The position numbers were made by a program, and so were the translations under genes. From contig NC_054746.1 of NCBI RefSeq assembly GCF_018143015.1, positions 39,620,687-39,684,686 of the forward strand: DNA of 64,000 nt. The letters run 5' to 3'. Positions 26,601-35,213 of the stretch are shown here, in pieces (position 1 is the stretch's first letter; each line of letters opens with the position of its first letter). The notes beneath the pieces are model-generated. The model saw nothing but the letters and a program-made list of their open reading frames with translations. It did not search any database and was not told the origin of the DNA. Source of the DNA: Lytechinus variegatus (taxonomy: Eukaryota; Echinodermata; Echinoidea; Temnopleuroida; Toxopneustidae).

Positions 26601-29600
26601 AGTACCTCAAAAATGATTGAAAATGGACTGATGATCATACATGTATTCTACATTTTTATCAATATTTTTACTTTTCTAGAGGGAAATAAGCTGTTGCCAT
26701 GGCAACGGGATCTTTGCAACATTGTTTTTTAAAATTTAATTCAAGCATTACCAATGCAACATAAAGTTTTATCTTTATAAAGAACTCCTGCAGAACACTT
26801 TCTGTAGTTTTGGTTCAAATGAGGGGGTCAAAACTAAAGCATACAGATTGAGTCAATTCCAGTTGATTTTTCCACCTGCCCATTGTCTTGTCAACCATGT
26901 TATTTTTGTAAATCAGTTGTTATTTGGTTGCCATGGCAATGGCTTGAGATATAATTTATACGTCTAGCAACCAAAATATCTTTGTTTAACACTGTAAAAT
27001 TAGGGGAAATTAAAGATCATATCCTACAACGATTTTTTAATCAAAATTTTATTTTTCTGGGGAAAAACAAGCCGTTGCCATGGCAACGTACCAAATGGAA
27101 CTATCTTGTTGATTTTGAATGTTTCTAAATTTTATATATATTTAATTAGAAGCTTGAAAATTATCATTTTATTCATCTATATCATGTTTATTTACCATTT
27201 ACATGGAAATGTATGTCATTTTTGAGAAATTATTCCGTTGCCATGGCAACGGCCGAAAATGGCATTTTAAAATTTACCTCCCATCTTTAAAATAAATCTT
27301 ACGGCATATACTAATACTTGTGAAAGTTTCATGCTTTAGTCAAAGTTTGCACAATTGTTCGGCTAATCCGCTCTACTAAACTGAAGTTAACACGTTTACA
27401 AGGACTTCAGAAGGGTAAGATGAAAACGTTTGTAATTGTGACCTTGACCTTTTGACAAAATATTATTGTTTTTTTCCTTTTTTTTATTGAAAAAGACCAT
27501 GGAAAATCACATTTACAAGTAATTATTGTATGTTTTTTTAAAGCCAATTTCACATCAATTTTGGCATCACTGTATGTGCCATGAAATAAGGACAAGAGAA
27601 GATACAGCTCATTTTTGACATACAGAAATGATGATGTTCAATATCCAAAACTCATCCAACTATGGATTCATGCATACAATGGATTCAATTTACATACCTA
27701 TCAAATGTATCAAAGAACATCTCATTTCCTTCTTCAAACTTCCCAAAGTCCTTTGAGTGGGCTTCCTACAAACAAAAGATATCAAAACAGCTAATTACAT
27801 GTAAGACTAATAATAGAAAATACGTTCAACATTAGGACTGCACATCAAAAAATATTGCAGATATTCAATTTCCACCAGCTGTAATGCCAACAACTGTCAA
27901 TTTAATTTAAAAGCATTTGTGAATACTAAATTATTATACATCGATTGAAAAAGTTTTTTAATCACAAATATTCATTTAATAAAACACATATTCTACACAA
28001 CTGTTTTCCCTTTTTTTTATTTATGGCAGGGTTTCTCAAACTACGGCCCGCGGGCCGGATCCGGCCCTTGGAACTTCTCGATCCGGCCTGCGAGACTCTG
28101 CTGGGTTTTTAAAATGATTTTGAAGTCACAATATGAAACATAGCTCAATATGATTACATTGTGTATCCATGTTAGACCTAACCATAATAAAAGTAATGAA
28201 AGTCAAAACATATGAAACTGTTATAAATTTGTTGGATTAAATGCTCCCAAAATAAGGGCAAAATTGCACAAGAGAGCATCTAGGACCCCGACTGCAAGGG
28301 TCTTTGCACTTCGCATACATTTTTTTTCTAAGTATCCACTTCACCCTGGCCCTTTCAGGTTTACTTGGAGTCTAATCTGGCCCTTCAAAGAAAAAGTTTG
28401 ATAACCCCTGTTTTAGGGCATACACATTCATCTTGAAAAAATTCAAAAGGGGACAGCCTAACAGGCATTTTTGAGGAGATTTACCAAGACCTATCATAGG
28501 TCTTTAGTTTTAAGCAATGAACAAGTTTTTATCCATACCTGAATACAATGATTGGTGAGATGAGATACATGATTAGAGAGATTGTCTACTTCATATGGTT
28601 CAGCACACGTTCTCAACACACCTTCTTTCATCAGATATATGTCATATTGATGATCTACTAATACCCAACATCTGAAGTGTAAATCAGAAATATAAAGAGA
28701 GTTAGAATATATATCCTTTCTCCACTACTAGTCATGATAGGTGATAATAATAATGATAAAGATGATTTTAAACAGAATAATTTTAAAAAGTCATGACATG
28801 AAAAAAAGTGATCATAATACTATTACCAGTATAACTAAAAATGGGAAAAATTTACATAAATGTATGAATCATATATATCACGTTACCTGATGTCAAACTT
28901 TCTGCTGCCTGGTAACAGAAGAGGATTCTCAATGTACTTCTGAACAACATGAGAATGAGGATGGGAGTCCACAAATGAGAGAAGTTCATCAGGTTTATTG
29001 GATATCAAAATACCCTCTCCTAGATCAGAGAAAAATTGATAAAACTAATTTGCAGGTACCCAAAATAAATAGGAATGGGGGAAATATAATTAAAAATACA
29101 AAATAGGAACAAAAAATGAATAGAATTGAATTGGATCAGCTACAACATCATGACTACAATTTTTATGGTTGGTATTCCATTTTGTTAGGTTAATCTAACT
29201 GTTCAAGAAGAATTATAGAACTACAATGAAGAATGAAAGAAATTTTTCAATTTATCAAAAAGCATTAAAATTCTTACCATTTCAAACAGGAGATATGGAA
29301 CAGATTTGAAAGTGGGGGAGCTAAGCTCAAAGTAGGGGGGTGGGGTGGGGTCTGACCATGTAGAAAATCATAATCAGATGGTAATGTTTACATAAATGAT
29401 AATTGAAAAAAAATAATCCTAGCCCTCCCCTTGGCCAATGTCAAAGAAGATAATGTACATGACAAAACTTGATTCAATTATCATTCTAGTTCTCTGCTGC
29501 TAGTCCATGACATAGAAATTTAGCATTCTGACCAGTAAAAAAAGCACCAAAAGGAAAAAAAATATGAGTATGCATGCATAATGCCAATTATGACTTTCTG

Positions 29601-32600
29601 ATAAAACAATCACTATTTACTACTGCAGCCCTTCAAACAATCATTGAAAAATAGATGTATTTCAAATTGAAACCTTTGAGTCCAGCTGTAGATTTTGCAA
29701 TCCAAACATCTCCCCTGCCTGTTTCTTGCTTTCTTTCATGAGATCTCTTCAGTTCTTCTCTTTGATCAGGCTTTGATATCTGAAAAGGTTTCTTTAAAGT
29801 GTCTACATTCTTTTGCTGTGGCCTGATGATGTAGGTTTCTGGTGACCATAGTGATATATCTTCTCCTGTAGATTCCTGCCAACTCGTCAAAGCAGTTACA
29901 AGAGCAGCTTTCCTGCTTATTTTTCCTGATCCCCTGTAACAATTTACTAGTTGCAGAATTCCATCATGGCCTATGTACAAGGAACAAGGCGAGGCAACAG
30001 GTGGATTTTAGAAATTGGCTCAATTTCAAAATAGCAGATCTGATTAATGATTACATGTTGTTTGAAACCATGGTTTATGATTATGCATTAAATTGTGCTT
30101 AATTTAGTGTACACATAAATGAGAAGGAGTCCATTAATGAATCCATAATGAGGGGCTAAAGTTACAATTGTTACTAAAATTACTGCATTTTATATAGATC
30201 TATATTAATAAACAAGTGGAGCGCATCTGGCAGTCTCACCTGCATTACGTAATTCAATATAGCAGCAGTGCTGACTTTGAAAACTACTATGAAATGAAAT
30301 TATTCACAAAAAATAACATTAATATAATGATACAATACTATGATCATTGACCCTAAATGACATTTAACCTTGATCGTGACCTAAGACTTGCCAGTGATAC
30401 TTGATTACCCCTATGTCCACATTTCATAAAGTATATAAACTTTGAAAGTTATGACAGCAATTTAATAATTACCTCCAACATGGCCAAAGTTCATTGACCT
30501 TAAATGACCTTTGACTTTGGTCATGTGACCTAAAACTTGCACGAGATGTTCAGTGATACTTGACTATTCTTATGTTCAAGTTTCATGAATCAGATCCATA
30601 CACTTTCAGAGTTATGATGGTTATTAAACAAATACCCTACCATAGCCAAGTTCATTGACTTTAAAGGTCTAAAGTTCATTGACCTTTGTCATGTGACCTG
30701 AAACTTGCACAGGATGTTCAGTGATACTTGATTACTCTTATGTCTAATTTTTATAAATTACATCCATAAACGTTCAAAGTTATGATGATAATTCAACAAA
30801 TACCCCAAACTTGGCCAAAGTTCATTGACCCTATATGACCTGCTAGATAAAATTGGTTTGAATAAAAATGAGTGTTTTCGACTCGCCATACGGCCGCTGT
30901 AGGAGAAATATGACTGCAGCATTATGGTTATTGTGTTTCAATTGGAATTTTGTCCTGTCTACTAGCTCCACCAGCTCTACCTCAGGAGATGATTCGTGTA
31001 ATGGAGCCTACACAAACCATCGCCTGAGGTATACTCCAGCTTCAGTTTGGATTCTTTGGAGGAATGATTTTGATTGGTTGACTCTACTTGATTTGAATAT
31101 ATGTATTGTAAATCATTATATGATTCCAAGTTTAGCTGAGGCAAAGTAGCCCATACATTAAAGCAGTGCACTACCAGACTTCTTTGGTTTCTGTTCGAAA
31201 GTTAAAAATGGTGTGAATTTGTCATCCCACCGCTGCCACCAGTTGTAAGGATGTTAAATTGTAAAGCTATTTTAGGAGTAGAAAATAATATAAGTTCAAT
31301 AAGCACAAATCAATCAATCATCAAAATAAAGGGGAAATAAGTGAGACTAGAAGAAGACGCAAAATGAATTAAACAGAAACCGAAGAAGTTTTGAAGTGCA
31401 CTGCTTTAACCTCTGGGCTACTTTGCCTCAGCTAAACTTGGAATCATATAATAATTTACATACACGTATATTCAAATCAAGATGAGTCAACCAATCAAAA
31501 TCAGATGAATGGAAGGATCAAACTTAAATGCAGGTGAGGGATGGAGTGAGTGAAACACCTGAAGAGAGAATAGAGAAGCAAGATGACAAGATGAGAATCA
31601 GAGCCAAAGAAAGGCATCCGGGGGGGGGGGAGTAGGGCCGGGGGGCACTTCCATTGACGAGTGGATACCATTCGCGACCATGGGGTCTCGAAAAGTACCC
31701 TAAACAAGTGTAAGGTTGAAGAAATTATGTTTATTTTCCATATTCTGAAAATGCACCCCTAAAAAAAAAAAGATACCCTTGTCAAATATTATCAGAACTG
31801 AACCCCTAAACAAGTACAGTGATATTTGAATTTTTTATGATGTCATGGAATTTGGTCATCGATTTTACCTTAAGCTACATCATTGGATTTAGTACGGCCC
31901 AATCTCCCACACCTTGTGCAAATCAGACTCTATAGACTATAAACGCGTGGTGTTGACTGTTGGGGCAAAAAGTACATCCTTTATAATAACAGCATTTTAG
32001 TCATTTATTTACCCTCGCAAATTTGACCCTTAACACGTAGCTAACCTAGCAAAATAGATAGCCTTTATTCATTATTATAGCATTTTTGACACCCTTTTAA
32101 CATGCCTTGTCTTTAATTATAATAATATGCAACATTTATATAGCGTTTAATACAAATGTTTCTAAGCGCTGCATATATTACCCCGGCTTTAGCACAGCTA
32201 CCCTGATCGGGCGCAACGAGCATTCAAGGAATTCCTTCCTACCAGGTACCTAATCACTACACCTGGGTTGAGAGTGGTTATGTAGATAAACACCGTCCTT
32301 GCCAAAGGACGTTAGTGCTGCGGTGGGATTGAACCCCGGACCTTGTGGTTCAAAGTCCGAAGACTTATCCACTGAGCCACAACATCTCTTTAAAAGACAT
32401 CCCTTTTAGCTTTTTTTGTTGTGCATATGGTATCCACCCCAGCCCTCCATCCGCGTAGCCAAGATTTCATTTTGGAGGGGGCGGTAAATGCACGCAAAGC
32501 GTGCCAACACTTACAGAGCGCGCTCCCTAGGGGGTGGGTGCAGGGAGGGGGAGTTTCCCCCTCCCGCGCAAAGCGCGAAGCTTTTCGTGTTTCATATATT

Positions 32601-34544
32601 AAAATGAAAAGGAGCCGTTTCTCTTGTCTCTAGTACCTCCAATTCGGTTGACTATATTGCGATTTTTAACCTTGTTTTCAAAAGTGATTGTGAACGCACA
32701 AAAGAGGTATACAATATTAAAATGATAATAACTCCATGCGAAGCGCGGAAGCTTAAGTGTTTTATCAATTTTTCTTGCCATAAAAAGGGTCCCGAAAGGG
32801 TATTCTCAAAGATATATTGAAACATTCTTTGGAAAGATCAGATTTGATTACAAACAATTTAGCATCAGTGCAAATTTTTAACTCGCAAAACAGAGGAGAA
32901 GATTGGTAGAGGAAGATATTCCTCCCTGCGCAGAGCAATGAAACTCTGAATTTTCAAAGGGCGGACGTTTCATCAAATGTAGATATCTCTAATACCCAAT
33001 CGTCTCTAATTCAATTGATTTTCTAAGATTATTGAACTTCATTACAAGGAAAATAGTGCACATAAAGTTGAAACTTCTGTGATTTATTGAAATTATCTAT
33101 CTATATAATAAAGGATGATTATTTTTTTTTACTTATCCTGAAGCGCTTCATTTTGAATATAAAGAAACTTAAGTGTCATTCAAAATTTCAAACTGAGGGC
33201 GCAAAACAGGACAGGAGATGAATGTATACAGGGAAATGACATGAAGTTTAATACAATTTGATAAAAAAATATTGTACTTTTTTATTTAATACGACACGAA
33301 TTCCATACTTTCCTCTTTTTTAATTATGAACCTGTTAATTTGCCCCCAAATTATGGTTGTTTATAGTAATGAGCTGAAAAGCGGGAGAAGCTGACTTTAT
33401 GGAGGTGACGGCAGAAACTGATATAAAGATTTTACCCGCTCGGAGCCGACCAGACCAGAAGTTGCGCGATCAATTGAAAAAAAAAGATAACTTCATATAT
33501 TTACTTCGGCCTAACCTTACTCAAATTCATGCCCTAATGTATACAATTTTAACTTTAAGGCAAGAAGCACATAGCTGACGTGGAAAAACAGGGTTAGAGA
33601 AAAGGTGGGGGAACAATGGAGAACTTCAATATTGTCATTTAACCGCGCGCAGCGCAGAAGCAAAATTCATATATGAATTTAGAGCAAGAAGAGTGAAGGA
33701 GTTTCTCTTTTGAGAAAAAAATAAAGAATAAAAAGAAAAAAAACACAAAGCTACCTTCCTTCCCTTTTCCTTTTCTCCTCTCTTTTTTCCCTTTTTTTTT
33801 TTCTTTTTGGGGACGTTTTGGGGGGGGGCGACTGCCCCCACCGCCCCCCCCCCCCGCTACGCGCCTGCAGCCCCCCCTCCAGGCATTCAGAGTAGAATAC
33901 CTTACCTTACCTTACCGCAAATACTGGAAGAATGCTGAATTAGCAGTCGAGCTTCCAGTTCCAGGTCTATTTTGTCATCTTCCTTTATGCTTCAATAAAT
34001 TAGTAAGGAGGCAGTGGGATGAATGAATCATATGACAACTGAATAAATAACTTGAGTTCAGACTGCAGGGGCAGTGCTGAATTCAAAAGAAATGCAAATT
34101 AACTCGAGTCTTGACAGAGAAATGCAAGACAGCTGAACTGAAGAAAAAAAAACAAGTTCAATAGCTAGGAAAATTAACCATCTTACACTAGATCCTATTA
34201 AGTACAAAGTTTATTCTTTAAAAAAAATCTTCTACGTATCATTGATAGTTTTTAACCCAGAGAAAAGAGCTGTTACATCTGAATCCTCCGAGACTACTAC
34301 AAAAAATATCTAATTTATCTAAAGTTAATCCAAGCCTACCTAATCTTCCAAATGGAAACTTCAATGTGTTTCTCTCTCCAATGATCAGATTTGCCTTGAC
34401 GGTATCGCCTGTCTTTTGAGTCCAATTCGATCTTCTTGAAATGGTTTCAACTAATGCCTGATATACACTACTTTTGTTGTCTCGAACAGTATATTGAGTG
34501 ATTGTATTACCGACCGGCCTTGTATTACCGAACGCGCGCATCAT
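14691..34544 (-). CDS. TTL: Tubulin tyrosine ligase
   Basis: ATP-grasp ligase that adds tyrosine back to the C terminus of detyrosinated alpha-tubulin in the cytosol. Minus-strand coding exons in order: 34544-34340, 29970-29674, 29019-28887, 28671-28539, 27765-27698, 17865-17772, 15619-15501 and 14811-14691. Their phases join exactly, giving about 389 residues against 377 in human TTL. Landmarks: [12 protein letters not shown] near the start, [18 protein letters not shown] (nucleotide loop), [47 protein letters not shown] and [15 protein letters not shown] (Mg/ATP-binding Glu and Asn). The weakest donor is GTTTCA after exon 2. The 9.8-kb intron between exons 5 and 6 holds a giant foldback. 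The start is uncertain: ATGATG at 34544 lies in a repeat, and conserved homology begins about 16 residues later, so an upstream start exon is possible. Identity is very sure; the N terminus is not. Confidence 0.94.
15849..17265 (+). mobile_element. 1.4-kb non-autonomous element with 10-bp target duplication, copy 1
   Basis: Starts CAGGCGCATAGCCAGG and ends CCTGGCTATGCGG, short imperfect inverted termini. It is flanked by a perfect 10-bp direct repeat TGCTTTTCCA (15839-15848 and 17266-17275). The interior has a C-run, an AG-rich tract, several 'CTTCGCGCGG' patches and no long open frame. The same element is found inverted at 32450-33867. A 10-bp duplication is compatible with Mutator-like elements, but the family is not established. 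Confidence 0.8.
18150..18455 (+). mobile_element. 5'-truncated LINE, reverse-transcriptase C-terminal end and 3' tail
   Basis: 18154-18339 reads as a typical end of a LINE ORF2 ([20 protein letters not shown] ... [13 protein letters not shown], stop). It is followed by a short 3' UTR (GCGCTTAGAGACGTGCAACT ... TTTTGCGCTATACAAAAGCG) and an (ATT)n tail to about 18452. This block is the usual 3' part of CR1/L2-like LINEs in marine invertebrates. The rest of the element is absent, as expected for 5' truncation. Confidence 0.8.
20990..22620. repeat. Inner foldback of 'CCAAGATGG' repeats
   Basis: Repeats of about 150-170 bp with CCAAGATGGCTTCCAAAAAT and GACAAGTTACAAGGACAGTTA motifs run forward to about 21800. 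They then recur as reverse complements (GGAGGCCATCTTGGAATTTT, TGTCCTTGTAACTTGTC) to 22620. The axis is near 21800-21950. It sits between the two arms of the larger foldback but off its centre, so it is probably an independent insertion or an older core. Confidence 0.7.
22640..23930. other. AT-rich spacer between foldback arms
   Basis: No gene, no clear tandem structure. Includes a G-run near 22916-22924, a block with several GGGAATTTT motifs (22940-23050) and AT-rich sequence that fades into the right arm. Nothing coding was seen. Confidence 0.4.
28027..28410. mobile_element. hAT-like non-autonomous element in TTL intron
   Basis: The ends CAGGGTTTCTCAAACT and AGTTTGATAACCCCTG are imperfect inverted repeats. 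Inside the left end is the sequence ACGGCCCGCGGGCCGGATCC, common in hAT-derived repeats across animals. The 8 bases outside each end (ATTTATGG and TTTTAGGG) match at 6 of 8 positions, consistent with a decayed 8-bp target duplication. 384 bp, non-coding. Confidence 0.7.
30211..30842 (-). repeat. DR1-bearing tandem repeat element, copy 3 (minus, truncated)
   Basis: Begins AACAAGTGGAGCGCATCTGG then CAGTCTCACCTGCATTACG, the reverse complement of the end of the elements at 42338-43593 and 47424-49015. It is followed by about four diverged ~150-bp units in minus sense (TTCATTGACC, TGACCTTTGAC, CATGTGACC, CAGTGATACTTGA). The other end is lost near 30842. Confidence 0.75.
31058..31503. repeat. Foldback with ~130-bp arms
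   Basis: The left arm (about 31058-31192; GATTGGTTGACTC ... CCAAGTTTAGCTGAGGCAAA ... GCAGTGCACT) is the reverse complement of the right arm (about 31370-31503; AGTGCACTGC ... TTTGCCTCAGCTAAACTTGG ... GAGTCAACCAATC). The unpaired spacer is about 180 bp. The open frames crossing it on both strands are by-products of the symmetry. Confidence 0.8.
31619..32100. repeat. Interspersed repeat with G-run head
   Basis: G-run at 31620-31630, then GGGGGGCACTTCCATTGACG, GTGGATACCATTCGCGACCA, GGGGTCTCGAAAAGTACCC and two phrases ending in 'ACCCCTAAA'. I recognise this type as a common dispersed repeat in echinoderm DNA; its boundaries and class are uncertain. Confidence 0.45.
32113..32397 (-). mobile_element. 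tRNA-derived SINE (minus strand)
   Basis: On the minus strand it opens with GTTGTGGCTCAGTGGATAAG, an A-box-like sequence, then GGTCCGGGGTTCAATCCCAC with a B-box-like GGTTCAATCCC at the spacing expected of a tRNA gene. A ~150-bp unrelated body follows, ending in GCGCTTAGAAACATTTG and CGCTATATAAATG with an ATT-rich tail near 32115. Such a tRNA head plus LINE-like tail is the layout of a SINE. Confidence 0.8.
32450..33867 (-). mobile_element. 1.4-kb non-autonomous element, copy 2 (inverted relative to copy 1)
   Basis: Reverse-complement copy of 15849-17265 along its whole length (for example AAAAGGAGCCGTTTCTCTTG at 32607 mirrors 17091-17110). The flanks CAGCCCTCCA (32440-32449) and CAGCCCCCCC (33868-33877) agree at 8 of 10 positions, a probable decayed 10-bp target duplication. 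The rightmost 100 bp hold the poly-purine/pyrimidine tract and C-run. Confidence 0.8.
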
Positions 34545-34954
34545 ATGCGTCAGAAAATAATTAAATACACTCAAACCTTTGCAACTTCCTTCCAAAGGGA
34601 ACTTAAATAGAAAAATGATGAAAAATTATCAAAAACACAATTTCGAAGTCTTTATATCCTCAAAACAATAAAATATGGTCAAAATAGCTCATCAGTGACT
34701 TTGTTGTTTTCCCAACTTTTCCCATAGAAAACACACGTTCGGTAATACGATACCTTTTCAAGTGACCAAAATATTTCACTTGCGAAGAGGGGTCCGATTG
34801 GAAGCTGATGTCGTAAAAATGAAAAACAATTTCGGCAAAATTTCTGCATGTTTATATTTTGTAGGTATTTGTGTATTTATGGTGAAAGTTTGGTGAATTT
34901 TATTGGAATAATGTGTTTGATATGATCAAATTCATGAAAAGTGTTCGGTAATAC
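34522..34954. repeat. Repeat with GTATTACCGAAC inverted ends overlapping TTL exon 1
   Basis: GTATTACCGAAC at 34522-34533 and its reverse complement GTTCGGTAATAC at 34943-34954 bound about 430 bp. A further GTTCGGTAATACGATACC is at 34738, and a related TATTACCGACC at 34505. The putative TTL initiator ATGATG (34544-34539, minus) falls inside it. Whether this is a mobile element or a cluster of a regulatory palindrome cannot be decided by eye. Confidence 0.55.
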
Positions 34955-35213
34955 GATCCACTACCATATATGAATACATTGCTAAGACAAAACGATAGGA
35001 CCATGCTATGGTTATCACCAGACACCAACTGAACTAAACGCACTGCCCGACATATGTTACACGCGCTTAATGCTCGCGATCGCCTGCCCGGCCGGCCGCC
35101 GGCCCCTACTAGCTCGATCGAGCTAGCGAGCTAAGTGAGATAGGGAGTTTCCCGGTATAGCCGTACCGTACCGTATACCCTCGATATGCGATCGACTGAA
35201 CGAGGCATCTAGC
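34545..35213. promoter_or_regulatory. Head-to-head TTL / MRPS5 promoter region
   Basis: TTL (-) and MRPS5 (+) start codons are about 670 bp apart and point away from each other. The MRPS5-proximal part (35040-35210) is rich in CpG and G+C (CCCGGCCGGCCGCCGGCCCC, GAGCTAGCGAGC, three GTACCGTA-type motifs), unlike its AT-rich surroundings. No TATA box was convincing. A shared CpG-type promoter is an inference from the geometry. Confidence 0.6.
35186..35212 (+). promoter_or_regulatory. Short upstream ORF before MRPS5
   Basis: ATG at 35186 opens an 8-codon frame (M R S T E R G I) that stops with TAG at 35210-35212. One base later is the MRPS5 ATG (35214). If transcription starts upstream of 35186, ribosomes would meet this ORF first. 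Its transcript status is not known. Confidence 0.5.

Larger units (their letters stand above)
18639..27390. repeat. Giant nested foldback repeat with X-box palindromes (TTL intron)
   Basis: The outer ends are inverted copies: TAGTAGAGCGG near 18650 returns as CCGCTCTACTA near 27370, and the next ~200 bp stay complementary (for example CGGCCGTTGCCATGGCAACGG at 18783 versus its mirror at 27237). Left arm about 18639-20990, right arm about 23930-27390. Both arms contain tandem units of about 397 bp: starts at 19332 and 19729 on the left; 25103, 25500, 25898, 26295 and 26693 on the right. The centre holds a second foldback (20990-22620) and unrelated AT-rich DNA (22640-23930). No transposase was found. 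Several units have open frames of 60-70 codons only because the unit is AT-rich and repeated. Confidence 0.85.

Noticed and set aside
25041-26732. Repeated open frames of 62-68 codons ([19 protein letters not shown]-type) in the right arm, and reverse-strand counterparts in the left arm
   Set aside because: They recur because the 397-bp unit recurs. They lack a conserved start, composition is set by AT-rich DNA and the X-box palindrome ('LLPWQR'), and no known domain is seen. Best read as chance frames in a satellite-like unit.
18789-27250. CRISPR-like array (regular repeats with spacers)
   Set aside because: Repeat is a 14-bp palindrome within larger homologous units; the 'spacers' are themselves repeated, and the DNA is clearly eukaryotic.
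30868-31149. 93-codon + strand frame with Ser/Thr-rich stretch
   Set aside because: Its second half lies in the arm of an inverted repeat, it has no splice partners or recognised motif, and an opposing frame of similar length covers it.
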